A DNA stretch of 64,000 nucleotides from Mojavia pulchra JT2-VF2 (GTDB taxonomy: Bacteria > Cyanobacteriota > Cyanobacteriia > Cyanobacteriales > Nostocaceae), in contig JAHHHN010000006.1 of assembly GCA_019359325.1 (NCBI GenBank), positions 186,001 to 250,000 on the forward strand, read 5' to 3'. Each line of letters begins with the position of its first letter. The stretch's first letter is position 1. The position numbers and the translations under genes are program-made. The notes under the pieces are model-generated. The model was not told the DNA's origin. It was given only the letters and a program-made list of their open reading frames with translations, and did not search any database. Positions 26,163 through 33,770 of the stretch are shown one piece after another.

Positions 26163-26319
26163 AATGGAACCTACCACAGTCAATTTATGCCGCCGAATTC
26201 ACGTTCGTTTAGACTGATGGGAAGACACCCAGACACAGCAACGCGAGAGTCGGAGGTTTGTCCCTCGTGAGCGATTTCTTTTCCCTGTGTCCCCACTTCT
26301 CCGCGTCTCTGCGTCAACT

Positions 26320-27843
26320 TCATCTGCGTGTATAGCGATGCTTGACGCCAATAGGAAAATATTCTGGGTCACCAAAAGAAGTTAATGTAACTTGTGGCAT
26401 TTGATATTCTTGGGGAACGTAGTTAGCAAACTCGCTGTTAAGACGTAGAAGCTGCGCCAAAATTGAGGATGCTATGGCTTGCTTTTTGTCTTCGCTACCC
26501 TCTACTTGCGGTGCTAATTCCACAACTACAGATAAAAATCGGTTTTTGTCGGCATCTTCCTTGACTTGTAAAACAAATTTACCTGTTACCCATTGTGGAA
26601 TTCCTGGCTGCTCCAATCCTACTGTGACATTTTCTGGGTAGATATTTGCGCCAAAGTAGGAAACTGTAAAATTAGAGCGTCCGAAAACATAAACAAAAGG
26701 CAAGGAGTGAATCCCTCTCGTTGAATTGTGAGTGCCGGCACAGAGATTGTCATCCTTGAGTGGGTCAAATGCCCACTTTGCCAAAAACTGAAGCATGGCA
26801 TCGTAACTAATTATCCCGCCAGTATCCAAGATGTTATAACGCACCAAGGGAATGCCATTGTCGCCAGAAAACAGCAATGAGCCATTTTGAACTTCAAAAA
26901 AACGACTGATAGGATCGTACTGTACTAATGTGGGTAGACGAGATTCGCCAAATAAAGCTCTAGCTGCATCGGGATGTTCTGCTAAAAATCGGCGAATGCA
27001 GATACTTAAAGGTGTTTCATTAGCCAATACACCCGCATCAGCGGTTCCGTAAAGTGAGGCAAAGTCGTAGCAAGGATTTTGCGAACCCACCCTTTCAGCA
27101 ACTAGACTCCGCCACTCTTCGCTGAATACCTCTCCCGCCATCACCAACTTAATTTGATATTGCTGCCATTGAACACCACGAGCAATGCCTGTATCAATTA
27201 CATCTTTGAGGAATGGCGGGTATCCCAACAATACAACTTGGTCAAATCCTGAACCAAGTTCCTGTACAGCACGTAAGATTTCTTCTTTATTGTTGCCAGG
27301 AGTAATTACAGTAATCGGATAACCTTTACTGGCAAGATAGCGACAGCAATTGGTGGTGAACATTCCACCAACCCAAGTACCTAGAGTAAAACAAATTACT
27401 GCTAAGGTACGTTTGGTATCAGCATAAAAACTATCATAAAAAATCTGTTCAAAGCGTGTGGCAATCTGAAGCTCATCTGTGAAGAACCGAGGCCAGAATG
27501 TTGGCTTACCTGTGGAACCAGAAGAAGCCGCTATCATGTCGCATTCTGACAACTGCCCGTGGCGGCATAACTCAGCTAAAGAATAACGCGATATATAATT
27601 TTCTTTGGCGATCGCTGGTAAGTTTTGAAAATCCCCTAAACTTTGAATACTAGCCGGATCAATTCCTTGTTCCACCAAAAAAGCTTTGTAAGCGGGTACA
27701 TTAGCAGCCACATCTTGAAATAAATTTAAAACTGCTGACTCTGTTGGAGTATCAAGATGCTGTTGTAGTAGCGTGTCTAGAGGGGTAGACACAAAATCTT
27801 GAAATGCCGTAATTGCTCGCTGGCTTTGTGATTTCCAGTTCAT
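26320..27843 (-). CDS. PaaK-like acyl-CoA ligase / adenylate-forming enzyme
   Basis: 507 residues. The adenylate-forming signature AASSGSTGKPTFWPR (P-loop-like ATP site) and the downstream ASLYGTADAGVLANETPLS motif match the phenylacetate-CoA ligase branch. Further landmarks are LVRYNILDTGG and FGRSNFTVSYFGANIYPENV in the C-terminal part. Such enzymes activate an aromatic or other carboxylate as acyl-AMP; the substrate cannot be inferred. The start ATG 27843 (MNWKSQSQ) is preferred; an upstream ATG at 27894 would add 17 residues encoded entirely by the GGGGATT heptamer repeat. No aromatic degradation genes are adjacent. Confidence 0.78.
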   Translation of the reverse strand: MNWKSQSQRAITAFQDFVSTPLDTLLQQHLDTPTESAVLNLFQDVAANVPAYKAFLVEQGIDPASIQSLGDFQNLPAIAKENYISRYSLAELCRHGQLSECDMIAASSGSTGKPTFWPRFFTDELQIATRFEQIFYDSFYADTKRTLAVICFTLGTWVGGMFTTNCCRYLASKGYPITVITPGNNKEEILRAVQELGSGFDQVVLLGYPPFLKDVIDTGIARGVQWQQYQIKLVMAGEVFSEEWRSLVAERVGSQNPCYDFASLYGTADAGVLANETPLSICIRRFLAEHPDAARALFGESRLPTLVQYDPISRFFEVQNGSLLFSGDNGIPLVRYNILDTGGIISYDAMLQFLAKWAFDPLKDDNLCAGTHNSTRGIHSLPFVYVFGRSNFTVSYFGANIYPENVTVGLEQPGIPQWVTGKFVLQVKEDADKNRFLSVVVELAPQVEGSEDKKQAIASSILAQLLRLNSEFANYVPQEYQMPQVTLTSFGDPEYFPIGVKHRYTRR

Positions 27844-27850
27844 GATGCTT

Positions 27851-27890
27851 TGGGGATTGGGGATTGGGGATTGGGGATTGGGGATTGGGG
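27851..27890. repeat. TGGGGAT heptamer array in the 5' leader of the ligase gene
   Basis: Nearly perfect tandem units of TGGGGAT end about 8 bp upstream of the ATG at 27843, so the 5' untranslated region consists of repeat. Confidence 0.85.
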
Positions 27891-28126
27891 ACAAGGGGAG
27901 AGATCAGAACTCAGCACTTCATTACTCAGGCGTGAAATAGAACCTAAACTAGGATCGGGGGTGTAAGTATTTTAACTATTGTCCAATGCACTCAAACCGC
28001 TTTTAGTGTATGAAGAAAGAAAAGCTATATCTATTGCTAGTCAGAGATAGGAGTTGAGAAAATTTCTGTAAATCTGGCTGTACCTCTTGTAGCAATTACA
28101 AAAACCCTAATTTATCCTTCAGCGCT

Positions 28127-29806
28127 ATGCAAGTCTATTGCACTAAACAACACGTAAATAATGGCAGTAACCGTTTCTGTACTCACTGCGGTGAGCCATT
28201 GCCTCTACCTGTAGGGCAGGTTGTGGATAAGCGCTATAAAATTTTACGCCAACTGGGGCAGGGGGGCTTTGGACGTACTTATTTGGCAGAAGATAAAAAT
28301 CAATCCCATGAACAATGCGTGCTGAAGGAATTTGCGCCCCAAGCCCAAGAAAAGCAGGATTTACAAAAAGCTAAAGAACTGTTCGAGCGAGAAGCAAATG
28401 TTCTCAAACAACTACAACATCCCCAAATTCCGCGTTTTCACGCCTCGCTACAAGAGAAGCTAGGGGGTAGAGAGTTTTTCTTTTTAGTACAAGATTATAT
28501 AGATGGCGACAATTATTACCAATTGTTAGAACAGCGCCAAAGTCAAGGACAGACCTTTAGTGAAGAGGAAGTACTGGTTTTATTACAAAAAATTTTACCG
28601 GTGTTATCCTACCTCCACTCACGAGATGTAGTTCACCGCGATATCTCTCCCGATAATTTGATTTGGCGGCGTTCTGATAATTTGCCAGTTCTAATTGACT
28701 TTGGTGGTGTGAAGCAATTGCCGGCTTCACAAGGTTTTTGGTTCACAAAGTTGGCTGTAAATCATACTCTGTTAGGTAAGAAAGGATATGCTCCAGAGGA
28801 ACAATTACGGCAGGGAAAAGTTTTTTTTAGCAGTGATTTGTACTCGTTAGCAGTGACAGCATTAGTGTTGCTCACAGCTAAGGAACCACAATCACTTTAT
28901 GACAGCTATCAGGGAATTTGGCGCTGGGGAAAGGAAATAAAAGTCAGTGCCAAACTTGAAGCGGTGTTAAAAAAAATGTTGGCTTATCAACCCAATGCTC
29001 GTTACCAAAGTGCCGAGCAAGTCCTGAAAGATTTACCAGTGTTAATTTCTGCTAAACCACCAACTTCTCACCTTACCAAGATTAAGACGATGGTGGTTGC
29101 TCCTGGACGAAAACAGGCTAATCAAATTATTAGTAGGCTCCAAAACAAGACGCAATTGCTAGCTAATAAAATACCTGCTCCTGCTTGGATACGTCCTTTT
29201 GCTCTCAGTATGGCTGGGACAGCTTTGGTAGGTTTAATTGGCGCGGGTAGTTTCGCTTTGGTAAATACGATTATTCGTGGTATACCGACAATTTCATTAC
29301 CAAAACTTCCATCAATATCAAATCCTATAGGTAAACCAGATAGCGACAAAGGAACAAGTCGCATCAGCCAAATTTTAAGTCGCCGCCAACAGATGGAAAT
29401 TCCTGAAGGATTTTTTATCCGCATGGTAGATAATTTGTTTTACACAAAAAAGCCAGAATTACAAGGACGTCGCCTAACTTCTAACCCAGAGGATGCTGCA
29501 TTACGAGATGAATGGTATGGTATGGCAGAAAACTTGTTGCAGAAATTGGAACAGGCTAATCTCACTACAGATGCTCGTCGTAAACTAGGAAGCTATTCTC
29601 AAAGAAATTACGACACTTGGAGGCGACAAGCGCGAGCAGGACAGTTTGGTAAATATACACTTAATGACTTAACAAAAGATACTTATGAAAAGTTTGATCG
29701 ATTGTTCCCCGGTCAGCCGCGTGGGAAACTGAATCAACAAACTTACGGTCAAATTTGGTATGCGATCGCAGCCGATCAAGTAAGTAAGGTAGAATCTGGC
29801 AACTAA
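28127..29806 (+). CDS. Membrane-anchored Ser/Thr protein kinase with N-terminal zinc-ribbon
   Basis: 559 residues. A short Cys motif (C5, C18, C21; CTHCGE) precedes a Hanks-type kinase domain at about 35-300: GQGGFGRTYLAED (glycine loop), VLKEF (ATP Lys), VVHRDISPDN (H170-D172) and LIDFGGVKQ (D191). A membrane helix (LSMAGTALVGLIGAGSFALV, about 360-380) links to an extracytoplasmic domain of some 130 residues containing FFIRMVDNLFYTKKPELQGR and YGQIWYAIAADQV. This last domain recurs in the next kinase (29892). The two genes are 85 bp apart and same-strand, a tandem duplication. Substrates unknown. Confidence 0.88.
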   Translation: MQVYCTKQHVNNGSNRFCTHCGEPLPLPVGQVVDKRYKILRQLGQGGFGRTYLAEDKNQSHEQCVLKEFAPQAQEKQDLQKAKELFEREANVLKQLQHPQIPRFHASLQEKLGGREFFFLVQDYIDGDNYYQLLEQRQSQGQTFSEEEVLVLLQKILPVLSYLHSRDVVHRDISPDNLIWRRSDNLPVLIDFGGVKQLPASQGFWFTKLAVNHTLLGKKGYAPEEQLRQGKVFFSSDLYSLAVTALVLLTAKEPQSLYDSYQGIWRWGKEIKVSAKLEAVLKKMLAYQPNARYQSAEQVLKDLPVLISAKPPTSHLTKIKTMVVAPGRKQANQIISRLQNKTQLLANKIPAPAWIRPFALSMAGTALVGLIGAGSFALVNTIIRGIPTISLPKLPSISNPIGKPDSDKGTSRISQILSRRQQMEIPEGFFIRMVDNLFYTKKPELQGRRLTSNPEDAALRDEWYGMAENLLQKLEQANLTTDARRKLGSYSQRNYDTWRRQARAGQFGKYTLNDLTKDTYEKFDRLFPGQPRGKLNQQTYGQIWYAIAADQVSKVESGN

Positions 29807-29891
29807 GTAAGGAGCAGGGGAGAAGGGGGACAAGGAAGGGGACAAGGGGAAATACAAATAACTAATGATTAATGACTATTAACTAATTAAT

Positions 29892-32045
29892 ATGCATCCT
29901 GTCTATTGCTCCAAAGGACACGAAAATCCTTCCGGTAGCCGCTTTTGCCTCAATTGCGGCGAGAAGTTGCTAGATACACCTGTCAGTTACAGTATCCAAC
30001 CAGGACAGATTTTAGGCGATCGCTATGTAATTGTGCGTCAACTCGGTCAAGGCGGTTTTGGACGCACTTATATAGCTGAAGATATCAACCGCTTTCGTGA
30101 ACTTTGCGTTTTAAAAGAATTTTCTCCCCAAGTCCAAACAGCTTACGTTTTACAAAAAGCTGAGGAATTGTTTCAGCGAGAAGCGAGTGTTTTGTACAAG
30201 CTGCAACATCCCCAAATCCCCCGGTTTCGGGAACTGTTCCGCACCAATTTGGATGGTAAGGAATACCTGTTTCTAGTACAAGATTATGTCGAAGGACAAA
30301 CTTACAGTTCTTTATTAGATACCCGTCAACAACAAGGTAGGCGGTTCACAGAGCCAGAAATACGCCAGCTATTACAGCAAATTCTGCCAATTCTGGAATA
30401 CATCCATTCCATAGGAGTAATTCATCGGGATATTTCGCCGGATAATTTAATACTGCGTAATATTGATCAACTACCAGTTTTAATTGACTTTGGCGGTGTC
30501 AAACAAGTAGTAGCAACTGTAGCCTCCCAATATTACCAACCAGGTGTTATGGGAGCGCCACCAGCACCAACTCTGCTAGGAAAGATCGGATTTGCCCCTC
30601 CAGAACAGATGCAAACTGGTTTGGTGTCGCCCCACAGCGACTTATATGCTTTAGCGGCAACAATGCTAGTTTTACTGACAGGTAAACAACCGCAAGAATT
30701 AATTGATACTTACACCCTAACTTGGCAATGGCAAAAGGAAGTTAGTCTGAGTCCGGCTTTGGGGCAAGTATTAAATAAAATGTTAGCTCCAAGACCAAGC
30801 GATCGCTACCAATCAGCTCATCAAGTTCTAGAAGCACTGACTCCGCAGCAGCCAGTTAACTATAACCCTACTCAACCTCCCGCCCCGGCTTACGTTCCGA
30901 CATCAGCCACCGTCGCTGTATCTCCCCCCGTCGCCCCATCTTCCCCTGCTCCTGTCTACTCTCCCACGCCTCAACCCACCAACTCTTGGCCGCCAGCAAA
31001 AATTTTCTTAGTAGTGCTGGTATCGACTGGTATTGCAGGAGTGAGTTTGTGGGGAGTAAGTAATTTGATTCAATCACGTAATGGTGGGGGCGATATTGAC
31101 GTAATTAAGCCTTCGCCCACATCTAGCCCTACTCCACCAAGATATTCAGCAGCAGAACAGCAACGCAAAGATAGATTACGCGATCGCCGTCAACAATTAG
31201 GCATTGATTTTAACTTCTACGTTAACTTGGTAAATCAACTCTTCTGGGAAAAAAATCCGAGTTTAAAGGGACGTACTTTGAGCGACGGGCCTGAAGATGA
31301 AAGTTTGCGAGCAAAATGGGATCAACAAGCAGCAGCAGTACTAGACAAGCTGGCATTATTAAGTGCAAAAGCACGCCAACAGCTAGGTACTTACACAACA
31401 GCCGAACGCGATCGCTGGAAAGTAGAAGTTAACCAAATTAATGTTGGTAGCCGTTCTTTGTATGATTTAGGAGATGCTGCTTTTTTCGCGGCTTTTCCTG
31501 AGCAGCGCAATAAAAATTTTCTCGATCAGCCTGTTGGACAAGTTTGGTATGGGTTTGTCAGTGACAAACTCAGCGCAATTTTGGCTGGTAGCGCTTTTGG
31601 AAAAATCGTCTTTGACCAAGGTGCTACGAGCAAAACAGTTAGTGGTACTCTTAGCCCCGGTGGTGGCAAAGTTTTCATCGCTGAACTTGCCAAAGAGCAA
31701 TCTATGGAAGTGAAGCTTAAAGCAAATTCTAAAATTTTATTATCGATTTATTCACCTTCTGGCAAAGTCAAATTTTTAGAAGATTCCACTCAACGTAGTT
31801 TCTCAACAACACTACCCGAAAATGGATTTTATGAATTTGTCGTTGTCTCCACAGCCTCACAATCATTAGATTATCAACTTGCTATTACAGCACAAACTCC
31901 AACCCCAACACCCACACCAACACCAACAGTTACCGAAACTCCCACACCCACACCCACATCAACACCAACTGTCACCGAAACTGCTACGCCCACGCCCACA
32001 CCGACACCAACAATTAGCGAAACTGCTACACCAACAACGCCGTGA
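29892..32045 (+). CDS. Ser/Thr protein kinase with PPC-like domain and TPT-rich tail
   Basis: 717 residues, a paralogue of the preceding kinase. N-terminal zinc-ribbon (C6, C19, C22; CLNCGE), kinase core GQGGFGRTYIAED, VLKEFSP, GVIHRDISPDN (H178-D180) and LIDFGGVKQ. A Pro-rich linker (about 320-368) leads to a membrane helix (IFLVVLVSTGIAGVSLWGVS), then the shared domain (FYVNLVNQLFWEKNPSLKGR...GQVWYGFVSDKL). After this comes a region resembling a bacterial pre-peptidase C-terminal (PPC) beta domain (about 555-650: GTLSPGGGKVFIAELAKEQS). The last 60 residues are TPTPTPT repeats with two VTET spacers. The tail is encoded by low-complexity CA-rich DNA. Probably a surface-sensing kinase. Confidence 0.87.
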   Translation: MHPVYCSKGHENPSGSRFCLNCGEKLLDTPVSYSIQPGQILGDRYVIVRQLGQGGFGRTYIAEDINRFRELCVLKEFSPQVQTAYVLQKAEELFQREASVLYKLQHPQIPRFRELFRTNLDGKEYLFLVQDYVEGQTYSSLLDTRQQQGRRFTEPEIRQLLQQILPILEYIHSIGVIHRDISPDNLILRNIDQLPVLIDFGGVKQVVATVASQYYQPGVMGAPPAPTLLGKIGFAPPEQMQTGLVSPHSDLYALAATMLVLLTGKQPQELIDTYTLTWQWQKEVSLSPALGQVLNKMLAPRPSDRYQSAHQVLEALTPQQPVNYNPTQPPAPAYVPTSATVAVSPPVAPSSPAPVYSPTPQPTNSWPPAKIFLVVLVSTGIAGVSLWGVSNLIQSRNGGGDIDVIKPSPTSSPTPPRYSAAEQQRKDRLRDRRQQLGIDFNFYVNLVNQLFWEKNPSLKGRTLSDGPEDESLRAKWDQQAAAVLDKLALLSAKARQQLGTYTTAERDRWKVEVNQINVGSRSLYDLGDAAFFAAFPEQRNKNFLDQPVGQVWYGFVSDKLSAILAGSAFGKIVFDQGATSKTVSGTLSPGGGKVFIAELAKEQSMEVKLKANSKILLSIYSPSGKVKFLEDSTQRSFSTTLPENGFYEFVVVSTASQSLDYQLAITAQTPTPTPTPTPTVTETPTPTPTSTPTVTETATPTPTPTPTISETATPTTP

Positions 32046-32116
32046 ATTGGGATTGGGCATTGGGCATTAGGGATTAGGGATTTGTAATTAATTATTCCTA
32101 TGCCCCATGCCCCAAG

Positions 32117-32146
32117 AAAAAAAGACCCCCGGTATTAAGCCGAGGG
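32117..32146 (-). terminator. Minus-strand terminator after the small broken ORF
   Basis: Read on the minus strand, CCCTCGG pairs with CCGGGGG (one mismatch) over a 7-nt loop and is followed by a run of seven T. It implies a transcript from the right, i.e. from the ORF at 32189-32325. Confidence 0.65.
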
Positions 32147-32188
32147 ATTCTGCAAGTCGGTATTGTCGCACAAAGACATTCGCAAGTA

Positions 32189-32325
32189 TTAAGATAGCAA
32201 CCCAGCAATTAAAAAAGCTGCCAAAATGCCAAATGCGTAGATATCCTCAAGACTTATATCGTGTCCGGTTAAATACCCATAATTAAGACTGACGCGGAGT
32301 TTTGAGTAGGGTGGGCATTGCTCAT
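32189..32325 (-). pseudogene. Small membrane-protein ORF broken by one missing base
   Basis: From ATG 32325 the frame reads MSNAHPTQNSASVLIMG and then stops. One missing base in the GGGT of the 32270s region would continue it into YLTGHDISLEDIYAFGILAA and a hydrophobic tail ending GLLS at TAA 32189-32191. The restored protein would be 45 residues with one membrane helix. The second half has no start codon in its own frame. A terminator follows (32117-32146). The family is not recognised; the change could also be a sequencing error. Confidence 0.4.
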
Positions 32326-32348
32326 CTTACGTGTATATCTAGAAGTTT

Positions 32349-32615
32349 CGAGTTTCAAGCTCGGCGATTCCTGTTTCAAACTCGACGATTCGAGTTTTGA
32401 ACTCGGCGATTCCTGTTTCAAGCTCGACGATTCGAGTTTTGAACTCGGCGATTCCTGTTTCAAGCTCGACGATTCGAGTTTTGAACTCGACAATTCCTGT
32501 TTCAAGCTCGACGATTCGAGTTTTGAACTCGACGATTCCTGTTTCAAGCTCGACGATTCGAGTTTTGAACTCGACGATTCCTGTTTCAAACTCGGCGATT
32601 CCTGTTTTGAACTCA
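32349..32615. repeat. Array of about twelve 21-bp units alternating in two types (array 3)
   Basis: Two unit types alternate in a 42-bp period: CGAGTTTTGAACTCGACGATT, with core CGAGTT-TTG-AACTCG a 15-bp palindrome, and CCTGTTTCAAGCTCGACGATT. The unit length and palindrome-plus-6-bp-spacer design equal those of arrays 1 and 2, although the sequence differs. It ends 24 bp from the start of the broken small ORF. Frames through it are open on both strands but have no sign of coding. Confidence 0.88.
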
Positions 32616-32757
32616 AACCATACTGTTATAAGGGAACTCCAAAAAATAAATTATCCAAATTTCTGGACTCAACACGACTTTCCCTCCCCATGCCCTCCGA
32701 AGTTGCTCCACTTGGGGAAACGCCAAGCACTTCTCTCCTGCTCCCTGCTCCCCTGCC

Positions 32758-33279
32758 CTAAATATGGGACGAGTGAGGACACTTAATCCCCCAAGAAAAT
32801 TTGGTTCCAAACTGAGCGAATGCAGGATGAAGAATGGCCGAGTAGAGACGAGATACACAAAAAAGTGACTTAGTTAGGAGAAATCGTTTCAGAATTCGTT
32901 TGAGAGAAGCTCTTTTAACCCGCCTGATGGCTTTGGTAATATCTAGCCATTGGCGTTTTCGGTAACCGGCTTCTGGATAATCTTCACTTAGCGTCTCAAC
33001 TGGCAAGGAATACATCTTGACACGATAAATCTTGCCTCGTTTGCGATATTTATAGCTGCCAAGTTCATGAGTATTTACCTGCCCAATTATCCCAGCTTCC
33101 TCCCATGCTTCTTTTGCTGCTGACTCCGGTGGACTCATTCCGTTAGGAATATCACCTTTAGGAATTACCCAGTCTTGGCGATCGCGAGTTGTGATCAGCA
33201 AAACTTCGATTTTTCCATTTTTAACTCGATAAGGAATTACCCCGGATTGCTGAGATATTTTGCTGACTTTTTGACTCAT
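32758..33279 (-). CDS. NUDIX hydrolase
   Basis: 173 residues, of which about 130 form the Nudix fold. The core reads VIPYRVKNGKIEVLLITTR, then WVIPKGDIPNG and the Nudix box GDIPNGMSPPESAAKEAWEE followed by AGI. E57, E60 and E61 of the metal-binding helix are kept, while the usual Arg is Lys (K56) and the first Glu is Met. The family hydrolyses nucleoside diphosphates linked to another moiety; the IPKG motif resembles diadenosine- or diphosphoinositol-type subgroups. The C-terminal about 40 residues are atypical (LLTKSLFCVSRLYSAIL). Substrate unknown. Confidence 0.85.
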   Translation of the reverse strand: MSQKVSKISQQSGVIPYRVKNGKIEVLLITTRDRQDWVIPKGDIPNGMSPPESAAKEAWEEAGIIGQVNTHELGSYKYRKRGKIYRVKMYSLPVETLSEDYPEAGYRKRQWLDITKAIRRVKRASLKRILKRFLLTKSLFCVSRLYSAILHPAFAQFGTKFSWGIKCPHSSHI

Positions 33280-33336
33280 GTGACTTAAATCCTATGGTGT
33301 CATTCAGCCCGTGCTTTTTGCTGACGGCTTCTCCTC

Positions 33337-33443
33337 ATACCATTTCACAAAAATGCTGATACAAATCATTGGTTTTTCATTCTTTCTCCCTGCTCCCTGC
33401 CCCCATGCAGCCTATTTGTATCAAACTTAAAGTGAAACGGTAT
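33337..33443. mobile_element. MITE-like inverted-repeat element, copy 1
   Basis: A 107-bp element with imperfect terminal inverted repeats: ATACCATTTCAC with GTGAAACGGTAT at the ends, and GATACAAAT with ATTTGTATC inside. A second copy lies at 35804-35903. No protein is encoded. The two copies flank lysC. The rest of the 33280-33770 spacer holds the hairpin at 33556. Confidence 0.65.
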
Positions 33444-33555
33444 CAGGTGGTGGAGACGAGATGTCATTAAATTTAGTGCCATGCAGCTCTTCAGGCTGAT
33501 TTAAACTACATTTTTCCAGTTGGTTGGTAGCTTGGATTCGTTAAATAATCTTTTT

Positions 33556-33603
33556 AAACAGCGTTGTTATTCATCTCACTAGCGATGGATAACAACGCTG
33601 TTT
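33556..33603. terminator. 15-bp perfect hairpin upstream of lysC
   Basis: AAACAGCGTTGTTAT (33556-33570) and ATAACAACGCTGTTT (33589-33603) pair perfectly over an 18-nt loop, 168 bp upstream of the lysC start. Possible leader structure or terminator on the minus strand (followed there by AAAAAGATT, so a weak tail). Confidence 0.5.
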
Positions 33604-33770
33604 AATGTAAACTAATTTGAATCAAAATATCGTTAATCTATAACATAAATGGCAAAAGCTTTCAGACTGAGCGCAATTTTTTGTAAACTAAATAACTAGC
33701 AATGCCTTCAAAGCTTCCCGAACCGGCGGAGGCTTTAAATGAAAGCAGGCAAATTGATTGAATAAAAATT

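Noticed and set aside
32269-32761. Long Ser/Lys/Phe/Asp-rich frames on both strands through array 3
   Set aside because: Again a consequence of a 21-bp period; several overlapping frames are equally open and none has coding features.
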